A stretch of DNA of 64,000 nucleotides from Terebella lapidaria (taxonomy: Eukaryota; Annelida; Polychaeta; Terebellida; Terebellidae), in assembly GCA_949152475.1 (NCBI GenBank), contig OX424563.1, forward strand, positions 9,459,001 to 9,523,000. Direction: 5' to 3'. The notes beneath the pieces were generated by a model. That model was not told the DNA's origin. It made no database searches and was given only the letters and a program-made list of their open reading frames with translations. Of this stretch, positions 47,501 to 58,905 are shown piece by piece. The translations under genes and the position numbers were made by a program. Within the stretch, counting starts at the first letter, position 1. Every line of letters begins with the position of its first letter.

Positions 47501-50500
47501 ATCCTTCATCGAAAACTCCCACATGTAGGGCGTTCACAAGCCATGTGTGTTGAACAGGGTAATTTGAGCACAAAATGTGTCACCAATCGACCAATTTGGA
47601 TGTTATGGCAACCAAAATCGATTGGTGTCGGGATCTTACCATAAGACATGTCTCTATATGAAATATTATCAAAATCGGTTCAGATTTGCAATCTGTAGCG
47701 CGTTCACGAAAAAGTTTCTGCGGACGCGGGCGCAGACGCGGCACGACGATCGGAAATCCATAGTATCCACCGAACTTAGTTCGGAATGAAGTGAAATAGC
47801 ACAGCAGTCCAGCTCGAGACTCAAACCCGTGATCTTTGGATTCCGAGTCCGACGCCTTATCCACTGCGCCACTCACTCCACTTCTCAAAAAGAAGCTTCT
47901 AATGTTTACATTCGGGCATGAGCCGTGTAAATATTATGTGGTGCACGTGAACTGAAAAAAGGTCTGGAATCCTTGAGAAGTACAGTGGGAATCCTTCAAA
48001 ATATAGTGGATCAAAATGAAGTCACAAAATGTTCGCACTGAATGATGAAGTCCTTAACGTTGTTAGGCAGATAATTGAGACTCCTGTGGAAAGAATAAAT
48101 TTACTCACTCCAAAGTTCGATGCTACTAGATGAAACACCGTGTGCCTTTCTATTCTGAATTTTACAACTAGTTCAGACCTCATCATTCTACACCACAGGA
48201 AGACCAGCCACTGATTAGTGCTTCAGATATTCCAGGAAACAACATTTAGCAAACCTAAGTCACATCTCGTTGGGAAATAGATAACGACTGGAGTATCCGG
48301 TGAAATGAGTCAATTTGCCCACTTCAAAATTCAAGGCCACTGGAGGATTCAAACCTGAACAATCGCCCAGAACATGTCATTAGTGGTATCTTGAACACTT
48401 GACACTCCGAGTTGTGTCAACTCACACTCATCTCCCCCAGATGTGTCAGCTCCAATTAGCGAATGACCTTTAGTCAAATCAAATAGAGTGTACAAACTGC
48501 AATTGGTTGTCCCCTCTGTAAATATTTCAAAAATAGACTCCGTTGGACCACCGCTGTTAATAACCTAGCTACGGAAACAGAAATAGCAGTTCTCGTGTTG
48601 AACAAAATTATCAAAATAACGGGCAGAACCGCTGGAAATTTAATTATGGACACATCTAAGGGTGTCTACCTGGACGTCGGTCCCAATTTCTAAGTCTGCA
48701 CTCACGACGCGTGTGTGGTCCGACTGAAAAGCAGTGATAGACGTACTAGCTGAAATGGTTGGTTTTGCGAAACTCGCAAATTCTGTACATCGTTCAGAGC
48801 CGTTTGAATGCATTGTTGTGATGTTCAATTACGCATTCGGTGTACTCGAACAACCTTAAATGAAGATGAATGGCTTTGAGCAGTCTTACAAGTTCTTTGA
48901 CCCCACGCAAGTGCCTCATAATGTAGTGACAACTTATAACCTGGATAATCCCCATCTCATGCCCTGGCGTTGCGTGCTAATTTCTGAAGTGAAACATGTT
49001 TATCATGGTGTGTAAATCCAGAAGGTAATCGAGGAGTGACCTTATCCATATAATCTCAGCATTCATCCAACAAAAAATTATTGTATGAATGAAACTGTTC
49101 GATAATATTCAACATGTGCCTAATCATAGGCGTTCCAGAAATGACTCATCGGACACGAACGTGGCCAGTCAGCACAATGCATTGAGTACATTATCAGATG
49201 TCACATATTTTATTATAATCAAACTACTCAGAACATTACCTAAAATTGAGCTTGGAAGCCTTATGTTCCTGTCAAAACTAGAACGGAAGCCTGCTCAGTG
49301 AATACTTCCTTTGACTTCCCGCTCTTACAGGTACCTTACTTGTTTTGTGCGTCATTAAAATCAAAGACATCCCGGACGTGACAACATTAATCAATGTCAC
49401 TAGGGATCATCCTTTAGACCCCTGCTTCCGTTTTGCCCCATTGTGCCATCACACTATTGCAGTTTTTGCGGCACAGCATGTTGGGACTCCAGTTGCAAGC
49501 TGATTTTTTTTATACATTTATCTCACAATGATTTCGGGGCCTAATTATGTATATACATTTGTGGCACAAACATCTCGTTCATCTCGGCAGAGGTACCACC
49601 AGTTTCGTACTCGTACACACATCTATGCATATATGGTTGTACAGTATGTCCAACTGAACATTAAGATTATAAAACTTGGAATGTATTAAACATTGGGTAT
49701 ATTTCAGAAAGAAAGAATGATATGCCTTTTGTTTCCATTCATTGAGGAAGGTCTGATTTGTCGTCAAATTGAACACCAAATCCCTATCAAGGCCATAGCC
49801 TTTACGTTTAATCAAGGTTGAATAGGGTATGGATTTACCCTTATATTTCGTTGCACTTTGGCGTTAAATGGGAATTACACTTCTCAAAAAGAAGCTTCTA
49901 TTTTTCACATTCGGGCATATATATTGGCGTCTGTATCCTGGAATATAGTATCTCATATCAGTGTGATCAGAAGCCTTTTTCTGAACTGGGTAAATTCATT
50001 TATCAGTTTGATTGTGAGCCTCGTCTGAACCGTGTTAATAACATTTGGTGCACGTGAACTGAAAGAGGTCTGGAATCCTTCAGAAGTACAATGGGAATGT
50101 TTCAAAATATAGTGGGTCAAAGTGAAGGTCCAAGATGTTCGCACTGAATGATGAAGTCTTTAAAGTTGTGAGGTAGAGAATTGAGACTCCTGTGGAAAGA
50201 ATAAATTTACTCACTCCAAAGTTCGATGCTACTAGATGAAACACCGTGTGCCTTTCTATACCTCATTCATCATTCTACACCACAGGAAGACCGAACCGCT
50301 GATTAGTGCTTCAGATATTCCACGAAACAACATTTAGCGAACCTAAGCCACATCTCGTTGGGAAATGGATAACGACTGGAGTATCCGGTGAAATGAGTCA
50401 ATTTGCCCACTTCAAAATTCAAGGCCACTGGAGGATTCAAACCCGAACAATCGCCCAGAACATGTCATTAGTGATATCTTGAACACTTGACACTCCGAGT

Positions 50501-50856
50501 TGTGTCAACTCACACTCAACTCCCCCAGATGTGTCAGCTCCAATTAGAGAATGACCTTTAGTCAAATCAAATAGAGTGTACAAACTGCAATTGGTTGTCC
50601 CCTCTGTAAATATTTCAAAAATATACTCCGTTGGACCACCGCTCTAAATAACCTAACTACGGAAACAGAAAAAGCAGTTTTCAAAATCACGGGCAGAACT
50701 GCTGGAAATTTAGTTATGGACTTGTTCAACAAACCTGTGGTACCCATGTTTTTTTTTCTTTAAATGACATTTTCGTCGCTTCCCTTTCAGTTCGCTTACC
50801 TCTACTCCACAAAACCTCTGAGCAAGAATGACCAGATGTATCATCGAAACCATTAG
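44402..50856 (+). CDS. Putative spliced gene of unknown family
   Basis: Three candidate exons share phase 0: 44402-44575 (PTTVTRHIWLHGLGRAASVP and onward, with NSCVRDTHAFPGSC), 47299-47394 (ENPVPFAFIVHGIGVIADIK) and a terminal exon 50791-50856 (FAYLYSTKPLSKNDQMYHRN then stop). HIWLHGLGRAASVPFEVVY and FIVHGIGVIADIKVVF are weakly alike, suggesting a repeated beta-strand unit. No start codon was located. The middle exon lies in a segment absent from duplicate block B. The product is not recognised. Confidence 0.35.
44896..45020 (+). mobile_element. MITE M8, copy D, with empty site preserved
   Basis: Ends GGCCCAAGAATCATATCCTG and GTATGATACTTGGGCC, with the same interior ATTCAATAAGGATTAAAA. Flanks GAACAAAC (44888-44895) and GAACAACC (45021-45028). 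Block B at 48843-48862 reads straight through ACTCGAACAACCTTAAATG, with a single GAACAACC and no element. Confidence 0.9.
45050..45660 (+). repeat. Dispersed repeat R2, copy 2
   Basis: Contains TGCCCTGGCGTTGCGTGCTA, GATAATATTCAACATGTGCC and GACATCCCGGACGTGACAGC in the R2 order. The 92-codon ORF at 45386-45664 is not conserved in the other copies and is not called. Confidence 0.55.
46091..46507. mobile_element. Palindromic MITE with TTAA target duplication
   Basis: TTAA occurs at 46087-46090 and 46508-46511. Between them the termini CGTAGTCCGCTACAAACA and ...TGTTTGGAGCGGACTACC are inverted. The inner arms GAAAAGAAAATAGGGGGTCA (near 46209) and TGACCCCCTATTTTCTTTTC (near 46362) are also inverted, so nearly the whole element folds into one hairpin. 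TTAA duplication is the mark of piggyBac-type transposition, but the ends do not match canonical CCC piggyBac termini. Confidence 0.7.
46630..47055 (+). repeat. Element with inverted ends around a ~120-bp tandem repeat
   Basis: GCGAAAGCTTGCTCATTC (46630) and GAATGAGCAAGCTTTCC (47034) are inverted. Inside, three units of roughly 115-125 bp share CATGAAATCTCTACTG, CCTTTACCTTGTTG, CAATAATAAATGTTT and CAATAATAGACTTAACTAGT. A fourth unit lies outside at 47150-47270. Confidence 0.65.
47299..47394 (+). CDS. Candidate internal exon, 32 codons
   Basis: Acceptor TTGTTTTCACCAAAAG, then HQLSILNENPVPFAFIVHGI and GVIADIKVVFSM to ATG|GTCGTA. The donor is weak. The call rests on phase 0 and the resemblance to the 44402 exon. 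Confidence 0.3.
47577..47882 (-). mobile_element. tRNA-Arg-derived SINE
   Basis: Read on the minus strand, 47876 to about 47815 gives GTGGCGCAGTGGATAAGGCG (box A type), GTCGGACTCGGAATCC and GGGTTTGAGTCTCGAGC (box B type), laid out like an arginine tRNA but without proper acceptor pairing. A 200-bp body follows with GCGTGAACGCGCTAC-like G/C-rich sequence and ...TTGGTTGCCATAACATCC. It sits exactly between block A parts 1 and 2, in the interval missing from block B. Confidence 0.7.
47880..48640 (+). repeat. Tandem duplication block A, part 2
   Basis: CACTTCTCAAAAAGAAGCTT through GCTGGAAATTTAATTATGG matches block B 49874-50720 with moderate divergence. Non-coding as far as can be seen. Confidence 0.75.
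48643..49815 (+). repeat. Tandem duplication block B, part 1
   Basis: Counterpart of 44702-45935, lacking MITE M8. Contains R2 copy 3 (48880-49510). Confidence 0.8.
49874..50720 (+). repeat. Tandem duplication block B, part 2
   Basis: Counterpart of 47880-48640. Parts 1 and 2 are separated here by only about 58 bp, against 1.94 kb in block A. Confidence 0.75.
50791..50856 (+). CDS. Candidate terminal exon, 21 codons + stop
   Basis: Excellent acceptor (GTCGCTTCCCTTTCAG) followed by FAYLYSTKPLSKNDQMYHRN, H and TAG in phase 0. Confidence 0.4.
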   Translation, partial: FAYLYSTKPLSKNDQMYHRNH

Positions 50857-51660
50857 GCTGATTTCCTCTATTCACTTGTGCCCTCTGTGCAGTTGCATGG
50901 ATTCAAAGATCAACGTACACCCCAGGGTAATATACTTTGATAGCTATTACACAAGACTCGTTTCATGATGCAGTCGGATTAGGGAGCTAATAAATAAGGG
51001 TTAGTGTCAAAGACATGCCAAGAGAAGGTCACTGTTCGCTTTGTAAGGTCATTGACCACAGTCACGCTCACAGTCAACAATCCATGAGGTATAAACGTGA
51101 AGGCCATAAGCAACGAATTACATTATAATCATGAAAAACGAGCTGCAGAGTTAGTTGGTATATCTGATCTAAAAGAACTGTACTAGTTTAGGTTACCAAA
51201 CTTGGTGTGACTGCGTCAGCCGCTCACTTTTTATCTTTGAATGTTGAATACCATATGTTTATGATTGGACAATTTTTGTAAATAACGAATTGTGCAGTAT
51301 TATCTATGTATGGTCTATTTCCATGGGTCTCATCACATGTCGACATTAAATGGCGGATACTTAAATTGTGTAATGAGTACTTAGTCACTCAACCATGTTG
51401 CAAATGGTCACCCGTTGGATGCCCTGAAACAAGTGCCATATAGGTAACATATATAGGATTTCAACAAAAGGTCCTCAAGTACCACACTCTCAAATTTTGC
51501 TGAAAAATAATTGAATATTGGTTTGTTTCAGCCTGTCAATTCCGTCATTTTGTGTCAGCATGTGCAATTTAGATTGATATGAATTCAGTACGATCGAATT
51601 CATCAAAATCAAATTATGTTTATCGGTCATCTGAAGAACGCATATTTAGGTTGGTGTCTC
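50857..51660. other. No gene recognised
   Basis: Follows the candidate terminal exon. No exon, hairpin or array was identified. Confidence 0.4.
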
Positions 51661-51664
51661 AGGT

Positions 51665-51778
51665 AATATCTGATGGTTCACTAAAACGGATATACTTTTA
51701 ATGGAAGATTGGTTCTTCATTGTACTGATGGTTCACTAAAATGGATATACTTTTAATGAAAGATTGGTTCTTCATTGT
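51665..51778 (+). repeat. ~55-bp tandem duplication
   Basis: CTGATGGTTCACTAAAAC/TGGATATACTTTTAATG and AAGATTGGTTCTTCATTGTA occur twice in succession with one or two substitutions. Confidence 0.8.
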
Positions 51779-51824
51779 ATTTGCCAATTTATGAATTTTA
51801 GAATAGTGACTTGACAGTCAATCA

Positions 51825-51985
51825 TAGAACTGATGCGCACGCTTAGTAACAGTCTCGTTTTGATCAACAACTTTCACCAGCTTCAACACATGTATGTGGT
51901 ATTCAAACCTATGCCATAATTATGCACGATAGTATTAATGTGACACAGGTAAGACTCACGTTGTCTTTTACATCTAGAAGTCGCT
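51825..51985 (+). repeat. Paralogous segment P copy 2
   Basis: Matches 43600-43770 in order, including CAG|GTAAGACTCAC at 51949 and CATCTAGAAGTC. See the entry at 43600. Confidence 0.4.
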
Positions 51986-52059
51986 GTGTATAAATAATCT
52001 TTATAACCTTGAAATCGAACTTGCTATGAAAAAACTTAGCCCAAGGGCCGGACAACATA

Positions 52060-53050
52060 TAATACCTATTTTGTCCCGGCCACGGTCAAATTTAAAGCCA
52101 CGAGAGTATTCAGCATATATGATTTCCTATATCTTCACAACTGCTTACAAAGCTGTAAATTCAGTAATAATACATATATTAGTCATTATGTCCTGTGACA
52201 TAAAGAAAATGAAATCAAAAGTCAAATTAAAGGTGTTCACAACAGAATCCTGAGTTGTAAATTTGATAATAAACAAGATATTAGCTAAGTTGTCTTGTGA
52301 GACCTTGACAATAAAGTCAAAGGTCAAAATCAAAGTCACTACAATATTCAGCATATATTAATTCCTATCAGTCCACAATTGATTCTCAAGTTGTAAAGTC
52401 GATAATAAGCGAGATATTAGTCATTTTGTTTTTTGACCTTGGAAATGATGTCAAAGGTCAAACCAGGGTCATCACATTATTTGAACAATATCATTTCCTA
52501 TATGTCCCAAATTGATTCCTAAGCTGTAAAGTCAATAATGAGCGAGGTATTAGCCATTTTGCACTCTGACCTTGAAAATCAGGTCAAAGGTCAAATTCAA
52601 CATCAAGGTCATCAAAATATTCGGCATATGTCATTTCCTATATGTCCACAATTGATTCCTAAGCTGTAAAGTCAATAAGATGTAAGATATTAGCCATTTT
52701 GTGCCTGACCTTGAAAATGAGGTCAAAGGTCAAATTCAAGGTCATCAAAATATTCGGCATACATCATTTCCTATACGTCCACTATTTAGTCCCATGCTGT
52801 AAAGTGGATAATAAGCGAAATATTAGCTGTCTTGTTCTTTCACCTTGAAAAGAGGTCATAATTCAAATTCAAGGTCAACTGAATATTCAAGTTATATCAT
52901 TTCCTATATGGGCACAATTGATTCCTAAGCTGTAACGTCGATAATAAGCGAGATATTAACAATTTTGTGCTCTGACCTTGAAAATGAAGTCAAAAGTCAA
53001 ATCCAAGGTCACGACAATAATCAACATATATCATTTCCGATTGTATGACC
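52060..53050 (+). repeat. Satellite S3, ~125-bp units, array 1 (+)
   Basis: About seven to eight units, each with CATTTCCTATATGTCCACAA then TTGATTCCTAAGCTGTAAAG, AATAAGCGAGATATTAGCCA and TGACCTTGAAAATGAGGTCA plus AAGGTCAAATTCAAGGTCA. Perfect AGGTCAAAGGTCA motifs lie at 52581 and 52720. The outer units are decayed. Confidence 0.85.
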
Positions 53051-54815
53051 ATCAGAGTATCTATTCCATCATACGTAATAAGTGGATAATATGTCGGTAA
53101 GATGCAAGGATATAGTTATAATAATACGCCCTCCTTGGTCAATTCGGCTTAAGATCATGCTTTTATTATTAGCTTTTAGATATCTAGTAGCACCGGATGT
53201 AAAGTAATCTTCTGAAAGGCAGCATGGTTTCCATGACAATCACACCACTCTTGGTTAACTAGTGTCCTTCGGCACGGAAATTTCCGTGATATTTAGAGGT
53301 AAGTTATAAAATTTAGGAAGGACATAACACGAGATTTACATGTCATTGTGATACAGACCCTCACTGGAACAAGTGCCATTGAATCGGTAATCTCTCGCGT
53401 GATGTGAATCGTGGTGCTCGATTAAGTATTTCTCAAGAACACCGAAGGGAAATTAGATCTAGCATTATCTCGAATACAGGATAGGCCTCGTTCTCGTCGT
53501 GTTGGTTGTAGTTGGTTTTCCTTTTCAAATGATTAGGAAATGTATCTCTAATGAACGCATATAATTAATCCATGAATATGTTGTTCGTTTGAAGAAACAT
53601 ATAGAAAATAACAACAAAATTATTCATGTACATGCAAAATATCAACACTGATATTAGTATTAAGTAAATATTTTTGATACATGTTGATATTTCCATATAC
53701 AAAGTTTATACATACTTAGACATGGTTTGTTTGAGGCCCGAGCGCTAGCGAGAGCTTCAAAACCACGGAGGGCTTCAAATCATCCAAGGAGGGACTCAAC
53801 GCCTCATAGATACATGTTACTGCTATATTAAATGACGACTGAATGTATGGAACTCAAATGTGTTTACACATGAAATGCGGGCGTCAAATGACATTCGAAG
53901 CGGGAAATCGGGCTTCAGGTGGAAATAATGTTAATCGGACCTCAAATGACATTAGAAACGAAAAATCGGACTTCAAGTGAAAAAAACAGTTTTTCGGTTG
54001 AAATTCACACAGCCATAAACAGTTATTATTGTTTGCTTAACGTCCTTGTAATTATAACGTCCTTGTAATCGGATTTATAAAACGAGCATGATTTTTTTTT
54101 CATTATTGCGAGCCTTGGCGAGCTAGAATGTAAGTTATTGGCGAGTTTCATCAACCTAATATTAAATGACAACTGATTGCAGATCCTATTGATCACATGA
54201 CGTGTGTCTTGAAAATCGTTACCGATTTTATGCGATTTCCAACAAGCTCCTATTCGTACGAATTCATTGTCGGTGATTTGCTTACATGCCGCTTCGCCGA
54301 GGTGTGTCGACCGATGGCAATAATGCAAATGTTATGTTTGCCAATAGACGGACCAATCAGAAACGATGTAAATGTGTTACTAGTATTAGACTGTGTAATA
54401 TCGAAAATATTAGATGATTTCAGTATTTTGTTTCAAGAAAATAGTCAAATCGGCTTGTGAAATATTATGGTGTTAAACACCTTGAACATACTGAACAGTT
54501 TCCTGAATTTTTTTTTCAAAAAGTTATAAAAATCCTCAACAACAGCAACCAACGAGTCCGTAGCAGTACTAAAAGAAATGAGCTAATCACAAAGACCTTA
54601 TGGGTCCTTGAGAACACAGATGTTTCCCTACTCAAGGGTATTTCACACCAATATATCCTGGAATTGAAGGTTCTGGCATTAATTATTATACAAAGCATTT
54701 CGCAAGAGGTATAGTGCTGTTCTGATTCCGATGACCTAGCTGAAATATACTGTTAGTGTATTCAATTCAATTATATTACCCTGAATGCATTTCTGATAAC
54801 ATTCTCGGACGTACT
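53051..54815. other. No convincing gene; GCGAGC/GCTTCAAA-type low-copy repeats
   Basis: 53740-54150 contains short repeats (CTAGCGAGAGCTTCAAA, GCGAGCCTTGGCGAGC and ATCGGACTTCAA variants). Two overlapping-frame ORFs (54197-54460, 54457-54714) have no recognised domain and no splice context. Confidence 0.4.
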
Positions 54816-54821
54816 TACTCA

Positions 54822-54951
54822 AAGGTGTTGTTTTCCAACACTTCACACCAACTCTTGGGGATTTGGAAGGTGTTATTTTCCTACACTTCACACCAACTCT
54901 TGGGGATTTAAAAGGTGCTATTTTTCAACACTTCACACCATGTGTATTCTC
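54822..54951 (+). repeat. 45-bp tandem repeat, three copies
   Basis: AAGGTGTTGTTTTCCAACAC then TTCACACCAACTCTTGGGGA, repeated at about 45-bp spacing, with the third unit shortened. Confidence 0.8.
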
Positions 54952-55073
54952 TTTTGCTCAAACAAAATTATCGGCAGATGGTGTGTCATTCTGACGAACT
55001 TTGGCGCCATACAGCTGCTTTGTATTTTTGCTAAAAGTTGAGTGATACAAATCATGATTTTCGATTTGTTTTA

Positions 55074-55370
55074 AACTGTGTTGAAAACTGGGCGATATTA
55101 GGGTTAACCACAGTTTTCACCACAGGAATTTTAGGTCATCGGACCTATTGTCTGATCACCTACTGGCATGGCGTTGTGTCCGTCGTCGGCGGCGGCGTCG
55201 GCGTCAGTGTCGTCCGTGCACAAACTGTGTTGAAAACTGGGCGATATTAGGGTTAACCACAGTTTTCACCACAGGAATTTTAGGTCACCGGACCTATGGT
55301 CTGATCACCTACTGGCATGGCATTGCGTCCGTCGTCGGCGTCGTCCGTCCACATTTTTATCTTTAAAGTC
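55074..55370 (+). repeat. 149-bp direct repeat, two copies
   Basis: AACTGTGTTGAAAACTGGGC starts at 55074 and 55223. Both copies run through TTAGGGTTAACCACAG, GGTCACCGGACCTATGGTCT and the CGTCCGTCGTCGGCGTCGTC tract. The ORFs spanning them are the same repeat read twice. Confidence 0.85.
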
Positions 55371-55689
55371 TACGATCGGATCTTTCTGAAATTTTACACA
55401 AAAATACCTAAAAATATCTCAAGAGGGGGTTATTTTTTTTATTTTCGCATTTTTTTCAAAATGGCGGCCATTTTCGCCGAAAAACGGTCAATTTTTTTTT
55501 ACTTTGGCGGCCAATTTCTCAAGAACTGTTCAGGCAGTTATGAGATTTTTGTTTCAAAGGATTGCCCCCATATAACTCTGTGACGTGTATAAGTTTCGTT
55601 GCCCCTGAATCGCCGGTCTGCGTGTAGCGGCCATCTTCATTTTCTCGACGGGTCCCAAATAGGACTTTCTCATGTTAAATTCTCCAATG

Positions 55690-56930
55690 CTTTATAATGG
55701 GACACATTATGCCTAAGATCTCACTTAATATTGAGATTGGAGACTAGGAATCAATTGTGGACACATAGGAAATGATATATGCTGATCATTGTCATGACCT
55801 TGAATTTGACCTTTGACCTCATTTTCAAGATCAGAACACAAAATGGCTAATATCTGGCTTATTATCGACTTTACAGCTTAGGAATCAATTGTGCACATAT
55901 AGGAAATGATATAGTCCGAACATTCTGATGACCTTGAATTTGACCCTTTACCTCATTTTCAAGGTCAAAGCACAAAACGGCTAATTATCCACTTCACAGC
56001 TTAGGACTAAAGTGTGGACGTATAGGAAATGATGTATGCCGAATATTTTTATGACCTTAAATTTGACCATTGACCTCATGTTCAAGGTCGGGCACAAAAT
56101 GGCTAATATTTCGCTTATTATTGACTTTAAAGCTTAGGAATCAATTGTGGAGATAGAGGAAATGATTTATGCTGAATATTCTGATGACCTTGAATTTGAC
56201 CTTTGACCTCATTTCCGACATCAGAGCACAAAATGGCTGATATCTCGCTCATTGTCGAATTTACAGCTTATGAATCAATTGTGGACATAAAGGAAAAGAT
56301 ATAGTCTGAATATTGTGCTGGCTTTGGATTTGACCTTTGACCTCATTTTCAAGGTCAAAAGAACGAAATGGCTAATATCTCGCGTATTATCGACTTTACA
56401 ACTTGAGAATCAATTGTGGACAGATAGGAAATGATATACATGTATGCTGAATATTGTCATGACCTTGAATATGACTTCATTTTCAAGGTCAGAGCACAGA
56501 GTGGCTAATATCTCACTTATTATCAACTTTACAGATTAGGAATCAATTTTGGACATATAGGAAATGATATATGCTGAATATTGTCGTGACCTTGAATTTG
56601 ACCTTTGACCTCATTTTTAAGGTCTTACATGACAACTTGGCTAATATCTTGTTTATTATCAAATTTACAACTTAGGATTCTATTGTGGACATACAGCAAA
56701 TGATTTATGCTACATGACCTTCTGATGACCTTTAATTTGACTTTGGATTTTATTTTCAAGGTCATAGGATATAATGACTCATATCTCTCTTATTACTGAA
56801 TTTAAAGCTTAGTAAACAATTGTGAACGTATAGGAAATCATATAAGATGAATACTCTCGTGACTTCAAATCTGACCGTGACCTTATTTTCAAGGCCACGG
56901 GAGAAAAGAGCTATTATATATTGTTCAGTA
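55690..56930 (-). repeat. Satellite S3, array 2 (inverted)
   Basis: About nine to ten units of the same family as 52.06-53.05 kb, in reverse orientation: TGACCTTGAATTTGACCTTT then GACCTCATTTTCAAGGTC, CACAAAATGGCTAATATCTC and GGACATATAGGAAATGATAT. Perfect TGACCTTTGACCT motifs lie at 55807, 56197, 56331 and 56599. Confidence 0.85.
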
Positions 56931-57863
56931 ACCTATCTTAGCTTTTGGGCTAATTTTTCATTGATCATACTACTGCTTTCCAGCCCTACATGCCTTGGAC
57001 ACGTATAAAAATAGTCGTTGTGAGTGTTAAATGCTGATTCAATTGTGGGTTCTAATCTCCATATTTTCAGTTCTTGACATAGAGTGAGCGACATTTTTAT
57101 CTAAAGTATAATTATGCACCTTGGCCCTTGACCTTGAAAATGTGTGACCCACAAGTACTTGCTTGTGCTTCATGCAGGGTGTACTACCACATTTTGTACA
57201 TCATCACATTGATATCAACATGGATATCATAAAATATGCAATCTCATTGATAATTGGACTGATTTAGTTGCCATCGAAAGGTGATGATCAGTTGGAACCA
57301 CTCTCACATTGTATCAGAGCATGTAATCGAAATTCGTGCTGCGTGACCTTGGAGGTCAAGTATTCGTCATTGTATGAAATTTCTGAGGTCAATGACAAAG
57401 GTCAAGGTCAGAATGACCACGCATTTATCTACAATAACAGGCATTTAGTTTATTTAATGAATAGAAAAGGATTTAGTGTGGCCTTGGCCATATCCTCAAA
57501 ATCGTGCGGGGTCTACTCTGGTTCATACAGAACCTTCTAGTAAGTTACGTGAATAAATATAAAAAAAATCGACTGGTAGGTGGTGAACAAACGGGCAAAC
57601 ACACGCAAATAACCAACATACATGTCGGAGATTTTGCCAAGTAACGATATCAATTGTAATTTAAACCTTAGCCATTAAATGAGTCCTGTTGAATAAATAT
57701 GTACATCTCCAGAGCGTGTTGGGTGCTAGGATGGACGATAGTATGGAGCAAAAATAAAATGTTGATACGTACCACATCCACGGGTTGAATATTTCCTTGG
57801 GATAAAATGTTAACACTACTTGTAGTCACCCGCACATGGCGACTTCCAATAGATATTTTCCAG

Positions 57864-57977
57864 GGAACACAAAGCCTCGCACCTGATGTGGGCGACTTGG
57901 GAGATTTAATTGGGCAAGGCGGAAGTGGCGCGATTCGCACTGAAGGCGCTTTTACCCTCACGATAAAAGACGAATAA
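57864..57977 (+). CDS. Candidate terminal exon, 37 codons + stop
   Basis: Acceptor GATATTTTCCAG, then GTQSLAPDVGDLGDLIGQGG, SGAIRTEGAFTLTIKDE and TAA. A diverged counterpart (TTQSLPNVGQFEDLVKRDRS then GAIHSE) lies at the window end, and a more decayed one near 60120-60300. Conservation of the reading frame between the two copies supports coding. The family is not recognised. Confidence 0.45.
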   Translation, partial: GTQSLAPDVGDLGDLIGQGGSGAIRTEGAFTLTIKDE

Positions 57978-58403
57978 ACTCGGCATTAAATTTGGTGGCA
58001 GTAGCGAGAGTAATTATAGCAATAACCCGCTACTGCTTTTGATATCAAACATTTGCAGAGCGAGTGACGAACATATTTACCCATTCCTGGGGACATTGGC
58101 GGAAACTTCCTATTAGGATGTGTGAATAATGTGAGAAAGTAAATACCATGCGAACAGGAACAATCTTGAATTCGTGCATGTTTTTTAACTGTTAAAATAA
58201 AATAAAGTTTGTTGTATATGCGTGCTTTTTCTATCTTAAAATTCCCAGAACGTCCAAGAAAGACGTCTGAAATCTATCATTTAATCAATTTTCCTTGTTC
58301 TCAGTCCTTGATGACAGCTTTGACGCAGCGATATTGGTGTCTGTGTTACTTTCACCTCAATTACTAACTGTCATATAACCCATTTCTCTCGGGTTTTTTT
58401 TAG

Positions 58404-58905
58404 GCTGAAACAGATTTATCAATCTGTGTAAAGAATATATTGATTCCCAACATTTTTCACATCGAGATTGAGTCTATACCAGGAATTGGCAGTATCAGGT
58501 GAGTGGAATAATATGACCTATCAGCTTTCACAAAATCAGAGGTCAGTATTACTTTGACGATTGGACCAGACAATTTTATCTTACAGACAAGTTTCAACTA
58601 AACAAAAAATCCCACATCGATCACAGTTTCCATCTTGGACTGGACTTGTCCCACTACCCAACGAGATTTTGGAACATGAGGTAATACCGGACGAAAAAGG
58701 GCCAGGACACCTGCAAGCGGGAGGGGTTATACGGAACCTGTAGAGGCTCCTCTGTCAATTTTATATTGTATATCTTCTTTACTCAACGTATGACCGAGGT
58801 GCTATTACTTGTGTAGTCCGGTTTACTGATTGTTTTTTTCTTTTACAGAAGAGTTATCATTCCAGCGACCTATGCGTGGCCGGTACGATAATCAACCAAG
58901 CGTGA
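58404..58905 (+). CDS. Three phased 3' exons of an unidentified gene
   Basis: Exons 58404-58498, 58587-58680 and 58849-58905 join in phase (2, then 0). Sequence: AETDLSICVKNILIPNIFHI, EIESIPGIGSI, RQVSTKQKIPHRSQFPSWTG, LVPLPNEILEHE, and finally KSYHSSDLCVAGTIINQA with TGA. The acceptors are pyrimidine-rich (TTTTTTTTAG, TTTTATCTTACAG, TTTTTCTTTTACAG), and the donors are GTGAGT and GTAATA. Upstream exons were not found. The last exon overlaps a segment duplicated at 59873, where the codons HSSDLCVAGTIINQA are preserved by a synonymous change but the splice acceptor is absent. No domain is recognised. Confidence 0.45.

Noticed and set aside
47815..47876. Genuine tRNA-Arg gene
   Set aside because: Box A and box B are present, but acceptor-stem pairing is absent and a 200-bp body follows, so it is a SINE head.
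54197..54714. Two consecutive ORFs of 87 and 85 codons
   Set aside because: Different frames, no known motif, and no acceptor or donor linking them.
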